Assembly: GCA_030278955.1 (NCBI GenBank)
Contig: JAOANR010000010.1
Location: 16,847,086-16,911,085, forward strand
Length of the DNA stretch: 64,000 nt
Reading direction: 5' to 3'
From: Hygrophila difformis
Lineage: Eukaryota > Streptophyta > Magnoliopsida > Lamiales > Acanthaceae
Shown here: in pieces, positions 1 to 8,376 of the stretch
Layout: each line of letters starts with the position of its first letter
Numbering within the stretch: position 1 is the stretch's first letter
Program-made: the position numbers and the translations under genes
Notes under the pieces: generated by a model
What the model saw: only the letters and a program-made list of their open reading frames with translations
Database searches by the model: none
Told to the model about the DNA's origin: nothing

Positions 1-954
1 GATTTTGCGAAGGCCTACGATAACATATCCTGGGAGGCCTTATTCCGAGTGTTGAGGGCGATGAATTTTGATGACATTTGGATCAAGTGGATTCAGGCTT
101 GTGTGGCTTCAGCGGCTGCTTCAGTTTTAATTAATGGCTCCCCGACGGAATTTTTCAAGCTCCAGAAGGGGCTGCGACAAGGGGATCCCCTATCACCATA
201 CCTATTCGTTATGGTGGCGGAAATTTTAAATAAATTGTTGGAGAAGGCTGTAGAGGAAGGGCTGTATAAAGGTTTGAAAACAGGGAATAGAGGTCCAATC
301 ATCTCCCATCTCCAGTTCGCGGACGACACTATTCTCTTTTGTGAAGGGGAGGTTACCCAGGTAATGCTCATAAAGAGGATCTTGATCTGCCTTTCTCTTA
401 CCACAGGCCTCAAGATTAATTTTGCAAAGAGTTGCATTTATGGCATTAATTGTCCGGAGGAATTAGTTGGTGAAGCTGCGGGTGTATTCGGCTGTGGGGT
501 TGGGAGTTGGCCTATAGTTTATTTGGGGATTCCGGTAGGGGGTAGGATTAATGGCATTAGCTTATGGGAGCCTATTCTACAGAAGGTTGAGAAAAGGTTG
601 GAAGGGTGGAAGGGTAGAATGTTGTCTCAGGCGGGGAGGATGTGCTTGATAAAATCTGTCTTAAGCAGCCTGCCGATTTATTTCTTATCAATTTTCAAGG
701 TGCCAAGGGCTGTTGCAGAGAGGCTTGAGATGATAAACATGAGATTCTTTTGGAATGAATGGTCGGGGCAAAAGAAGTTACATGCAGTAAGGTGGGATTT
801 AATTTGTTCACACAAGGATGCTGGGGGTTTGAGTATTAAAAATATTCAGAAGTATAATACGGCGCTGCTATTAAAATGGAGATGGCGGTTTGGAGGGGAA
901 AAGGCTCTGTGGAAGGAGGTGATTAATTCAAAGTATTGGGGGGGGGGGGGGTAA
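1..954 (+). CDS. LINE (L1-type) reverse transcriptase, fragment open at the left edge
   Basis: Frame 1 is open from the first base, so the protein is cut by the window edge and the ATG at 49 is internal. It encodes about 317 residues of a plant L1-type ORF2, usually well over 1,000 residues. Visible RT motifs are DFAKAYD (motif A region, bases 1-21), [12 protein letters not shown], and the catalytic FADD in [10 protein letters not shown] (about bases 310-345). YLGIPVGG and the [17 protein letters not shown] block follow, both typical of plant non-LTR RT C-terminal regions. The endonuclease lies off the window. The frame stops at 952-954 just after a run of 14 G, so the normal 3' end is missing. 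It is a dead fragment copying nothing on its own. Family assignment is firm; the subfamily is not. Confidence 0.9.
   Translation, partial: DFAKAYDNISWEALFRVLRAMNFDDIWIKWIQACVASAAASVLINGSPTEFFKLQKGLRQGDPLSPYLFVMVAEILNKLLEKAVEEGLYKGLKTGNRGPIISHLQFADDTILFCEGEVTQVMLIKRILICLSLTTGLKINFAKSCIYGINCPEELVGEAAGVFGCGVGSWPIVYLGIPVGGRINGISLWEPILQKVEKRLEGWKGRMLSQAGRMCLIKSVLSSLPIYFLSIFKVPRAVAERLEMINMRFFWNEWSGQKKLHAVRWDLICSHKDAGGLSIKNIQKYNTALLLKWRWRFGGEKALWKEVINSKYWGGGG
938..951. repeat. Poly-G homopolymer (14 G) at the LINE break
   Basis: An uninterrupted run of G marks the point where LINE similarity ends and unrelated sequence begins. It translates as the GGGG tail of the LINE frame. It could be a real junction or a sequencing/assembly artefact; the sequence alone cannot tell. 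Confidence 0.85.
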
Positions 955-1058
955 TTCCTCCATTCTCCCAGGGCAATTCTTTAATGAGGCCTTCACTGAG
1001 CTCAAACCAAACTGGAATAAACTCCGTTATAGCTCGTAAGCAAGCCCTTCAGTGCAAT

Positions 1059-1353
1059 TTATGTTCTACATGCCATGTTCAGTCTTATAATTGCCCTATA
1101 AGGTCTTTGTCCTTTTTTTTGACTTGTTTCATGAACAACCTTGCACTTGCCCCTTTCGCGAACCTTTCTCAGAATCTCATCTAAGGGGACATCATCCTTA
1201 TCAACAGGTTCTGGTTGTTCCTGGGTAGTCTGAACACCGGGATCTGGAGAAGAACTGAATGGAACCTGTTGGGCAGTGCCTGAGTACACCGGAAGAGAGG
1301 ATTGGGGATCCAACATCAAAAGCCCTTCACCAGTGGCAACGACAGAAGGGGTT
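1059..1353 (-). pseudogene. 3' half of an unknown minus-strand reading frame, split by element A
   Basis: An open minus-strand frame runs from the edge of element A (1353) to a stop at 1059. Product unrecognised. The peptide is rich in P, Q, S and acidic residues (QPEPVDKDDVPLDEIL), then turns basic (RKVRERGKCKVV). Its upstream half is at 26319-26689 on the far side of element A. Removing A and one copy of its target duplication puts the two halves in the same frame, which supports one former coding sequence. The upstream half contains stops and a frameshift, so it is a pseudogene. It may be a host gene or part of an older transposon; I see no domain that decides. Confidence 0.5.
1349..1353. 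repeat. Probable left target-site duplication of element A (GGGTT)
   Basis: The five bases before A are GGGTT and those after it (26319-26323) are GGGAT, one mismatch. The reading frame of the split pseudogene is restored if this is the duplicated target. Confidence 0.6.
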
Positions 1354-2193
1354 TGTAATACCCGGGATTTTTATCGACGTCCAAAGGAATAAAATTTATT
1401 TCTTAATCCGATCAAGGCCAAAATATTTCCGAGAAGAAGAAAATAATTCATTATTGCTCGGAAAATGAATTACCGATAAATTCAAAATGGAGAAAAAGAA
1501 GGGAAAGGATGCCCGAAGATATTCCGTGGATTAATTCTAAAAGAATTGGAATTAAACTCAAGAAGTAAAAGAATTTTAATTCCAAGAACCCGTGAAGTCG
1601 GAAATAATTTAATTAGATAAATTATTACACGGGAGTCGAAAGACGACGAATTCAAGCCGACGGATTCAAACTCGATGGATTCAAGATTTCGAATATGAAA
1701 TTCATTTGAGTCGAAATAAATTTAGGAGGGAATCGTAATCCGAGAATGACCCGAAAAATCGGAATCCGAGAACATAGAGGGATAGAAGTCCGAAAGAGAG
1801 GAGGAAAGGCTCGACGGATCGCACGACCCGCCCGGACCGAGGTTCAGGCGTTAGCCGCGGTATCCGCGCGGTTTTCTTGAAGGCAGCGCGCCAACCCCGC
1901 GGGATAGCAGCAGACAGCTGCCCAAGAGCGATCTCAGCGATTTTCTTACCATATTTTCGACCCCGACTTTGGAAACTCCATCTCGAAGGAGGGAAGGTGT
2001 ATATGGTCGGCTCTAGGGGTCTTGAGACTCATTTTTTCGAATTCCCAAACCCTAGCAGCCCTAAACACTCTCCAATTTCTCCCAAGTTCATCCAACACCC
2101 GAAATCACCAATTCGAACCTTCCGATCACTTTCCGGTGACGAAAATTGACGGAGGCGGTGTGGAATACAAGATATTTAGTGCTCCAGATTGTG

Positions 2194-3860
2194 GTAAGTT
2201 GTTCATAGGTTTTCGTTTAAGTTTTCGGGTCCGAAAATCCGATCTAACCATAGATTTTTACTTTCGATTTCGTTTCGGGGCCAACGGAGAGGAGACGGAG
2301 TAATTGGGACGTGTTCGTAGCAAGCGTGGGCGCCCCGATCGATCCAGAGACGTCCTAGACATCCCCCACTGTAAGTTAACACTTACTTGGTTTTGGGTGA
2401 CTTAAAATGCAATCGAACATAGGGATTGAATTACTCTAAAATCTGTCAACACGAAAAACCCACGGCGCAGCGACATGGTATGAATTTTTCGAACCCCAAA
2501 AATGTTCAAACGGAAAAACTTAAAACACAAAAAACGTTCCTAAGACACTGATCTAGTTTGTGTAAAATTTTCATAATTTTTTATTGTGTTTTGTTATCCG
2601 AAAATGGTCTCAAACGAACCTGTCTTAAAAGTTGATCTTGAAACGGTGACAGATTTGATATCCGACCAAAACCCCTATTTCGAGAGTTCAAACCGAAAAA
2701 CTCAGAACTAGAATTTTGATCCTAAGACCTTAAGCTATGTTGTGTAAAAATTTCAGAGATTTTTATCGAGATTTACTACCCCAAATCGCGTCGGATATAA
2801 TCTGTGAATATATGAACTTTTCGAAATCTGACAGTGCAATGTTTGAACTTGATGAGCATGTTTCTATTATTTCTAATCCGATTTAATCTTTGTAATGTGA
2901 ACAAAAGTTGTAGATAATTATGTCTAGTATGTGTCCACAGAATTTCAGAATTTTTGGAGTCCATTTGATGTGTCAAAAAGTTGAGTTTTGAAACTGTTTC
3001 AAATCTGAAACCTGACAGCATACTACTTATGTGAAAAACTTGATTTTTGACTTGTTTTCTTAACCCGGATTGAAAAACTTAAAACACGAAACTCGCTCGT
3101 CTCTGTGTTTTCGAGTTGCTGGCAAATTTTCAGAATTTTCAAACTTAAAATGAATTTATAAATAATTATGGAGTAAAATAGCGACTAGTGAAAAATTATA
3201 TTTGAGAGACTTGTGAAATTTGCGAAATGTGTTCTTACCTTGCGGGTTCGATTCTCCAAGGCGTCTGTGTCCCTGCGGGTTCAATTCCCCAGGGTGTCTA
3301 TCTTACCTTGCGCGTTCAATTCCCCAGGGCGTATGTGTTCCTGCGGGTTCAATTCCCTAGGATGCGTGTCTATCTTACCTTGCGGGTTCGATTCCCCAAG
3401 GTGTATGTGTTCCTGCGGGTTTAATTTCCCAGGATGTGTGTCAATTCTTGCGGGTTCGATTCCCCAGGACGTGTGTTGAATCCTATGGGTTCGATTCCCT
3501 AGGATGCGTTTAAATTCTTGCGGGTTCGATTCCCCAAGAACAAATTATACTGGATCATATTGAACAAAAGTGGAAGAACGAAATCCTGAAATACTTGAAT
3601 ATTTTCCTTATTCATATTTTGCCTTTAAATTATGTCTTGCAATTAATTTATTATGTGTGTTGAATTGTGATCATGTGGAAATCCTTGTTTAAAATTTTGC
3701 CACTTAATTATTAGTGCGTGAATAAATTGAATTGTGTATTATCTACAAGCATACTTTTATTAAATTTAATTAAAGGCTTTGAAACCCCTTGATCATACTA
3801 GGTGTTAACTTACTCAGCACATTTTGCTGACCAATCACATTTTTTTTCTTTTTTCTACAG
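2194..3860 (+). other. Predicted intron within the element A 5' LTR leader
   Basis: GTG|GTAAGT at 2194 is a strong plant donor. The acceptor is a T-rich tract ending CTACAG at 3860, with a CTGAC branch-point-like sequence about 35 bases upstream inside a TCAGCA/TGCTGA hairpin. The same donor and acceptor context occurs in B, B2 and C. Splicing is inferred from signals only. Confidence 0.5.
3238..3540 (+). repeat. Tandem array of nine T-arm-like stem-loops (element A 5' LTR)
   Basis: Nine units, spaced roughly 33-40 bases, share the core GCGGGTTCGATTCCCC (some TTCAATT). The flanking arms pair: CCTTG/CAAGG, CCCTG/CAGGG, TCCTG/CAGGA, TTCTTG/CAAGAA and ATCCTA/TAGGAT, with a few G-T pairs. All nine units can pair although the arm sequences differ. 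Confidence 0.85.
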
Positions 3861-4211
3861 AGCATGAAGAATATGCATCATCATATGTATGCATGGGATT
3901 AATTGGGAAAAATATTATTTTAAAATTTTGTTCTCATCTATGACTTGCATAAACGGACCTGTTTAGCCCGTGTTTTGGCCGTGTTGGCCCAATTTAAATT
4001 CTGCTGCAATACATGTATTTAAATATTATTTTCCGCTGCAACTGTAATGACATTATTTTTGAATTATATTACAATGGGCTGTTTGAATGTTTTAAATTCT
4101 GAAAAACCATAGCCTTGCATCTCGTTAGCAAGCTCGGAGAAACCGCGTCTTGCTAGGGAGGTATGGCGGTGACATCCCGGCCTGGGTTATCAAATCCGGG
4201 GTGTTACAAGT

Positions 4212-4224
4212 TGGTATCAGAGCC
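4212..4224 (+). other. Primer binding site, element A (initiator-Met tRNA type)
   Basis: TGGTATCAGAGCC lies three bases after the 5' LTR end. This is the usual complement of the initiator-Met tRNA 3' end in plant Ty3/gypsy chromoviruses. Confidence 0.9.
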
Positions 4225-4776
4225 CGGACTATTTTTAGTATTATTATTTTTAAACTATTATTATTTTTAAACTAGTATTATTTTTAAAACCAGTATTATT
4301 TTTTAAAAAAAACCATCATTGTTGAGCCCAAAATTTTTCTAAGCCCTAACTTTAGCCCAAATTAATTATTTTAAAGCCCAAAACTTTTGAGCCCAAAATT
4401 TTTTTTAGCCTAATATTTAATTACTATGTGGCCCAATTATTTTGGCCCAATATAGAGGCCCAAGACTTTTAACTACTATTATTATTTTTAAAATTTAAAA
4501 AAAATATATTACCTCCATGGAATAAACTTATTTTTAAATCCATGGAAGATAGATATAAATAAAATATACATTAGCTTCGGGGGGGATTGCATCGCATTGC
4601 ATATATACATAAATATTTACACTAACTCTTTTATGTGAATTATCGGTGATAAGAAACACTCCTACCTTAGAACTCGACATGACCTTGACTTGAAAGCGCT
4701 TGCTAAAGACTAACGTTGCCTTAGTCCTAGATCTTGATCACTTAGAAACTCATCTTCGCGTGCTTAATAACAGAAA

Positions 4777-5925
4777 ATGGCACCTAGGAGAAAGCCGAGG
4801 AAGGTAAGCCCAAACGGCACTGACACTGACTTCCCAAACGCACCTAACAACAACGAGATTCCTCCGAACGTAGGAGATCGAGCGCCTCCTATTCCCAACA
4901 ACATGGATGAACGTTTAAGGACGGTAGAAGAAGTACTCGTAGCATTAGGAAATGCCGAGTTGCATAGGGCACAAGCGACAATACCCCCGCCAGTAGCTCA
5001 AAACAACTATCTAGATTTGGTAAATCCTTATCAACCACCACACTATGATGGGGAGGAAGATCCCGCCAAACTAGAGGGGTGGATCCGTACCTTTGATAAA
5101 CTTTTGGACGCTATCAAATGCCCCGACGAGGAGAAGATACGTGTGGCGACCTACTACTTAGGAGGCGAAGCCGATGAGTGGTGGCAAAACCTTCGAACGA
5201 ATTCAGAGGAAGACGAAGAAGCCTACACCTGGGAAGAACTTAAGGAAGCCTTGAGGGATAGATTCTACCCACTAAGCACCAAGACTGCAAAAAATGAGGA
5301 ATTCATCAACCTAAGGCAAGGTGCACAGACAGTGCAAGAGTACTACACCAAATTTAAGGAATTAGTGCGATGTGCTACGAGGATAGTACCATCCGTCTCT
5401 GATAAGGCTCAGAAATTCGAGATGGGTCTGAACCTTAGTATCCGGGAGATACTTGCAGTAGGACAATTCACGAACCTGCAGACGGTTTACGATCGAGCCA
5501 TAGCAATTGATCGAGTCCAGCAATTGAAGCATAAAGGAAATGGGGAGTCGAGCAAGGACTCCCAAGAATTTGAGAAAAAGCATCAAAACAATAACCATGG
5601 CAAATTTTGGGAGAACGATGGTCAAACTAGGTTCAATGAATCAAAGAAGAATAAGAATAAATGTTTCAATAATGGGAGAAATGGCATACGTCGTACAGCC
5701 ATACCACGTTTCCCGCAGTGCCACCAAGCCCATCTGGTGCGCGAATGCCCAAGGCGCGAGACTTGTTATAGATGTGGTGGGGAAGGCCACATGATTAGAT
5801 ATTGCAATGTTCGTGAGGAGATGATTGAGAAGAGGCTAGATTTGGTAAACCCTCAAAAAGGAGATCAAGGAGGAGCTGTAGGACGATGGAATGATGTTGA
5901 CCAAGCAGACGTGCCAGCTCAGTGA
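4777..5925 (+). CDS. gag: Gag polyprotein of element A (382 aa)
   Basis: Encodes the nucleocapsid/capsid protein that would package retrotransposon RNA in cytoplasmic particles. Residues 1-80 are a basic, Asn/Pro-rich leader (MAPRRKPRKVSPNG). About 85-250 is a retrotransposon gag domain, seen in LEGWIRTFDKLLDAIKCPDE, EADEWWQNL and the DRFYPLS...QEYYTKFKELVRCATR region. A CX2CX4HX4C zinc knuckle (CYRCGGEGHMIRYC) is near residue 335. The stop falls shortly after the gag C-terminus, at the point where a full element would run into protease. The start is the first ATG and matches the B2 homologue (14108). No frameshift is seen, so Gag could still be made. Pol is absent. Confidence 0.92.
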   Translation: MAPRRKPRKVSPNGTDTDFPNAPNNNEIPPNVGDRAPPIPNNMDERLRTVEEVLVALGNAELHRAQATIPPPVAQNNYLDLVNPYQPPHYDGEEDPAKLEGWIRTFDKLLDAIKCPDEEKIRVATYYLGGEADEWWQNLRTNSEEDEEAYTWEELKEALRDRFYPLSTKTAKNEEFINLRQGAQTVQEYYTKFKELVRCATRIVPSVSDKAQKFEMGLNLSIREILAVGQFTNLQTVYDRAIAIDRVQQLKHKGNGESSKDSQEFEKKHQNNNHGKFWENDGQTRFNESKKNKNKCFNNGRNGIRRTAIPRFPQCHQAHLVRECPRRETCYRCGGEGHMIRYCNVREEMIEKRLDLVNPQKGDQGGAVGRWNDVDQADVPAQ

Positions 5926-6016
5926 GAAATGATTATATACAACGTTACCGGACCCTATTCCAAGACAATGCAACCACAGTTATGGGGACATAACTGTAAT
6001 CTTAAGAGGGGGAGGA
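5926..6016 (+). pseudogene. Residual 3' tip of pol plus first polypurine tract, element A
   Basis: After the gag stop, from about 5938 the sequence matches the very end of pol (compare 35083-35158 in element C): ACAACGTTACC, then the CAGTTATGGGGACATAACTG hairpin (5977-5996) and a purine tract AAGAGGGGGAGGA up to 6016. Everything from protease to chromodomain is missing, so the deletion junction lies between about 5925 and 5938. Confidence 0.8.
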
Positions 6017-6316
6017 TGTAACGACCCGAATATTCTAGTCCGAATATTTTGTATTTCAAATAAATAAATTCAAATTGTTTTGAACTACGTTATGACTTGA
6101 GCCCTTCACAGGGTACGTAGGCAACCTGGAAATTTTAATTCTGGGTTCAGTCAAACGATATAATAAAATAATAAAAACAATATCAACAACAACAACACAT
6201 AATGATACAATCACGCAATCAAACAATAGCACAAAATAGAAAGGACCTTAGTTCCAAGCTCGCGAGAAGCTAACACCCAACTTCGGGGATGAAGTTGATT
6301 CTTAAGGGGGGTAGAC
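6017..6316 (+). other. Relict LTR start and second polypurine tract, element A
   Basis: TGTAACGACCC at 6017 follows a good polypurine tract and leads into the CTACGT...ACGTAG module found just inside the LTR starts of B and C. Yet A's 5' LTR does not begin with this sequence. The real 3' LTR starts 300 bp later at 6317, after a second hairpin (AACTTC/GAAGTT, 6279-6296) and a second purine tract (CTTAAGGGGGG). The LTR start has apparently moved. Confidence 0.75.
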
Positions 6317-8178
6317 TGTAATACCCGGGATTTTTATCGACGTCCAAAGGAATAAAATTTATTTCTTAATCCGATCAAGGCCGAAATATTTCCGAGAAGA
6401 AGAAAATAATTCATTATTGCTCGGAAATGAATTACCGATAAATTCAAAATGAAATAAAAGAAGGGAAAGGAAGCGCGAAGATATTCCATGGATTAATTCT
6501 AAAAGAATTGGAATTAAACTCAAGAAGGAAAAGAATTTTAATTCCAAGAACCCGTGAATTCGGAAATAATTTAATTAGATAAATTATTACACAGGAGTCG
6601 AAAGACGACGAATTCAAGCAAACGGATTCAAACTCAACGGATTCAAGCTTTCGAATATGAAATTCATTTGAGTCGAAATAAATTTAGGATGGGAATCGTA
6701 ATCCGAGAATGACCCGGAAAATCGGAATCCGAGAACATAGAGGGATCTAAGTCCGAAAGAGAGGAGGAAAGGCTCGACGGATCGCACGACCTGCCCGGAC
6801 CGAGGTCCAGGCATTAGCCGCACCGTATCCGTGCGGTGTTCCTAAAGGCAGCGCGCCAACCCCGCGGGATAGCAGCAGACAGCTGCCCAAGAGCGATCTC
6901 AGCGATTTTCTTACCATATTTTCGACCCCGACTTTGGAAACTCCAACTCGAAGGAGGGAAGGTTTATATGGTCGGCTCTAGGAGTCTTGAGACTCATTTT
7001 TTTGAATTCCCAAATCCTAGCAGCCGTAAACACTCTCCAATTTCTCCCGAGTTCATCCAACACCCGAAATCACCAACTTCGAACCTTCCGATCACTTTCC
7101 GGCGACGAAAATTGACGGAGGCGGCGTGGAATACAAGATATTTAGTGCTCCAGATTGCGGTAAGTCGTTCATAGGTTTTCGTTTAGTTTTTTGGGTCCGA
7201 AAATCCTATCTAACCCTAGATTTTTACTTTCGATTTCGTTTCGGGGCCAACAAAGAGGAGACTGAGTAATTGGGACGTGTTCGTAGCAAGCATGGGCGCC
7301 CCGATTGATCCAGAGACGTCCTAGACATCCCCCACTGTAAGTTAACGCTTACTTGGTTTTGAGTGACTTAAAATGCAACAGAACATAGGGATTGAATAAC
7401 TCTAAAATCTATCAACACGAAAAACTCACGGTGCAGCGACTTGTTATGAATTTTTCGAACCCTTAAAACTATTCAAACAGAAAAACTTAAAACACTAAAA
7501 ACATTCCTAAGACACTGATCTAGTTTGTGTAAAATTTTCATAATTTTTCAACATGTTTTGATATCCGAAAATGGTGTCAAACGAACCTGTCTTAAGAGTG
7601 GATCTTGAAACAGTGACAGATTTGATATCCGACCAAAACCCCTATTTCGAGAGTTCAAACCGAAAAGCTCAAAACTAGAATTGTGATCCTAAGACCCTAA
7701 TCTATGTTGTGTAAAAATTTCAGAGATTTTCATCGAGATTTACCACCGAAATCGCGTCGGACATAATCTGTGAATATATAAACTTTTCGAAATCTGACAG
7801 TGCAATTGTTCGAACTTGATGAGCATGTCTTTGTAATGTAAACAAAAGTTGTAGATAATCATGTCTAGAATGTGTCCACAAAATTTCAGAATTTTTGGAG
7901 TCCATTTGATGTGTCAAAAAGTCGAGTTTTGAAACTGTGTCAAATCTGAAACCTGACAGCATACTACTTATGTGAAAAACTTGATTTTTTACTTATTTTC
8001 TTAACCCGGATCGAAAAACTTTAAACACAAAACTTGCTCGTCTCTGTGTTTTGAAGTTTCTGGTAAAGTTTCAAAATTTTCGGACTTAAAATGAATTTTT
8101 AAATAATTATGGAGTAAAACAACGACTAGTGAGAAATTATATTTGAGAGACTTGTGAAATTTGCGAAATGTGTTCTTA

Positions 8179-8371
8179 CCTTGCGGGTTCGATTCCCAAG
8201 GCGTTTGTGTCCCTGCGGGTCCAATTCCCCAGGATGTCTATCTTACATTGCGGGTTCAATTCCCCAGAATGTATGTGTTCCTGCGGGTTCAATTCCCCAG
8301 GATGTGTGTTTATCTTACCTTGCGGGTTCGATTCCCCAGGGTGTATATGTTCCTGCGGGTTTAATTCCCCA
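8179..8371 (+). repeat. T-arm-like stem-loop array, element A 3' LTR (first six units)
   Basis: Six units of the GGGTTCGATTCCC type with pairing arms. Element B inserted at the end of the sixth unit; three more units follow at 25605-25699, giving nine as in the 5' LTR. Confidence 0.85.
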
Positions 8372-8376
8372 GGATG
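8372..8376. repeat. Left target-site duplication of element B (GGATG)
   Basis: GGATG directly before TGTAACACCC; repeated at 25591-25595 directly after GGGTGTTACA. Confidence 0.95.

Larger units (their letters stand above)
1354..4208 (+). repeat. Element A 5' LTR
   Basis: Bounded by TGTAATACCC at 1354 and GGGGTGTTACA ending at 4208, two bases before the primer site. From left to right it holds a GC-rich promoter-side block (about 1800-1900), a GTAAGT splice donor (2194), four diverged repeats of about 185 bp (2530-3180), a stem-loop array (3238-3540), an AT-rich stretch, a hairpin plus pyrimidine tract with splice acceptor (3860), and a terminal block conserved in all four chromovirus LTR pairs here. 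Confidence 0.92.
6317..8376 (+). repeat. Element A 3' LTR, left part (before element B)
   Basis: Begins TGTAATACCCGGG and aligns along its length with 1354-3440 of the 5' LTR, including the donor at about 7162 and the diverged repeats. Interrupted at GGATG (8372-8376) by element B. Confidence 0.92.

Noticed and set aside
3213..3479. Repetitive peptides (CGFNSPG, LRVQFPR types) over the LTR arrays, also at 8154-8439, 12452-12722 and 17237-17467
   Set aside because: All frames are open because the units lack stops; the peptide repeat is the translation of the stem-loop array, with different readings in three frames and no start context.
3240..3540. tRNA genes
   Set aside because: Only the T-arm/B-box part recurs. 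There is no A box, acceptor stem or anticodon arm at tRNA spacing around any unit.
6017..6316. Separate solo LTR inserted in element A
   Set aside because: It lacks an LTR end and target duplication, and the same arrangement occurs in B2, so a moved LTR start is the simpler reading.
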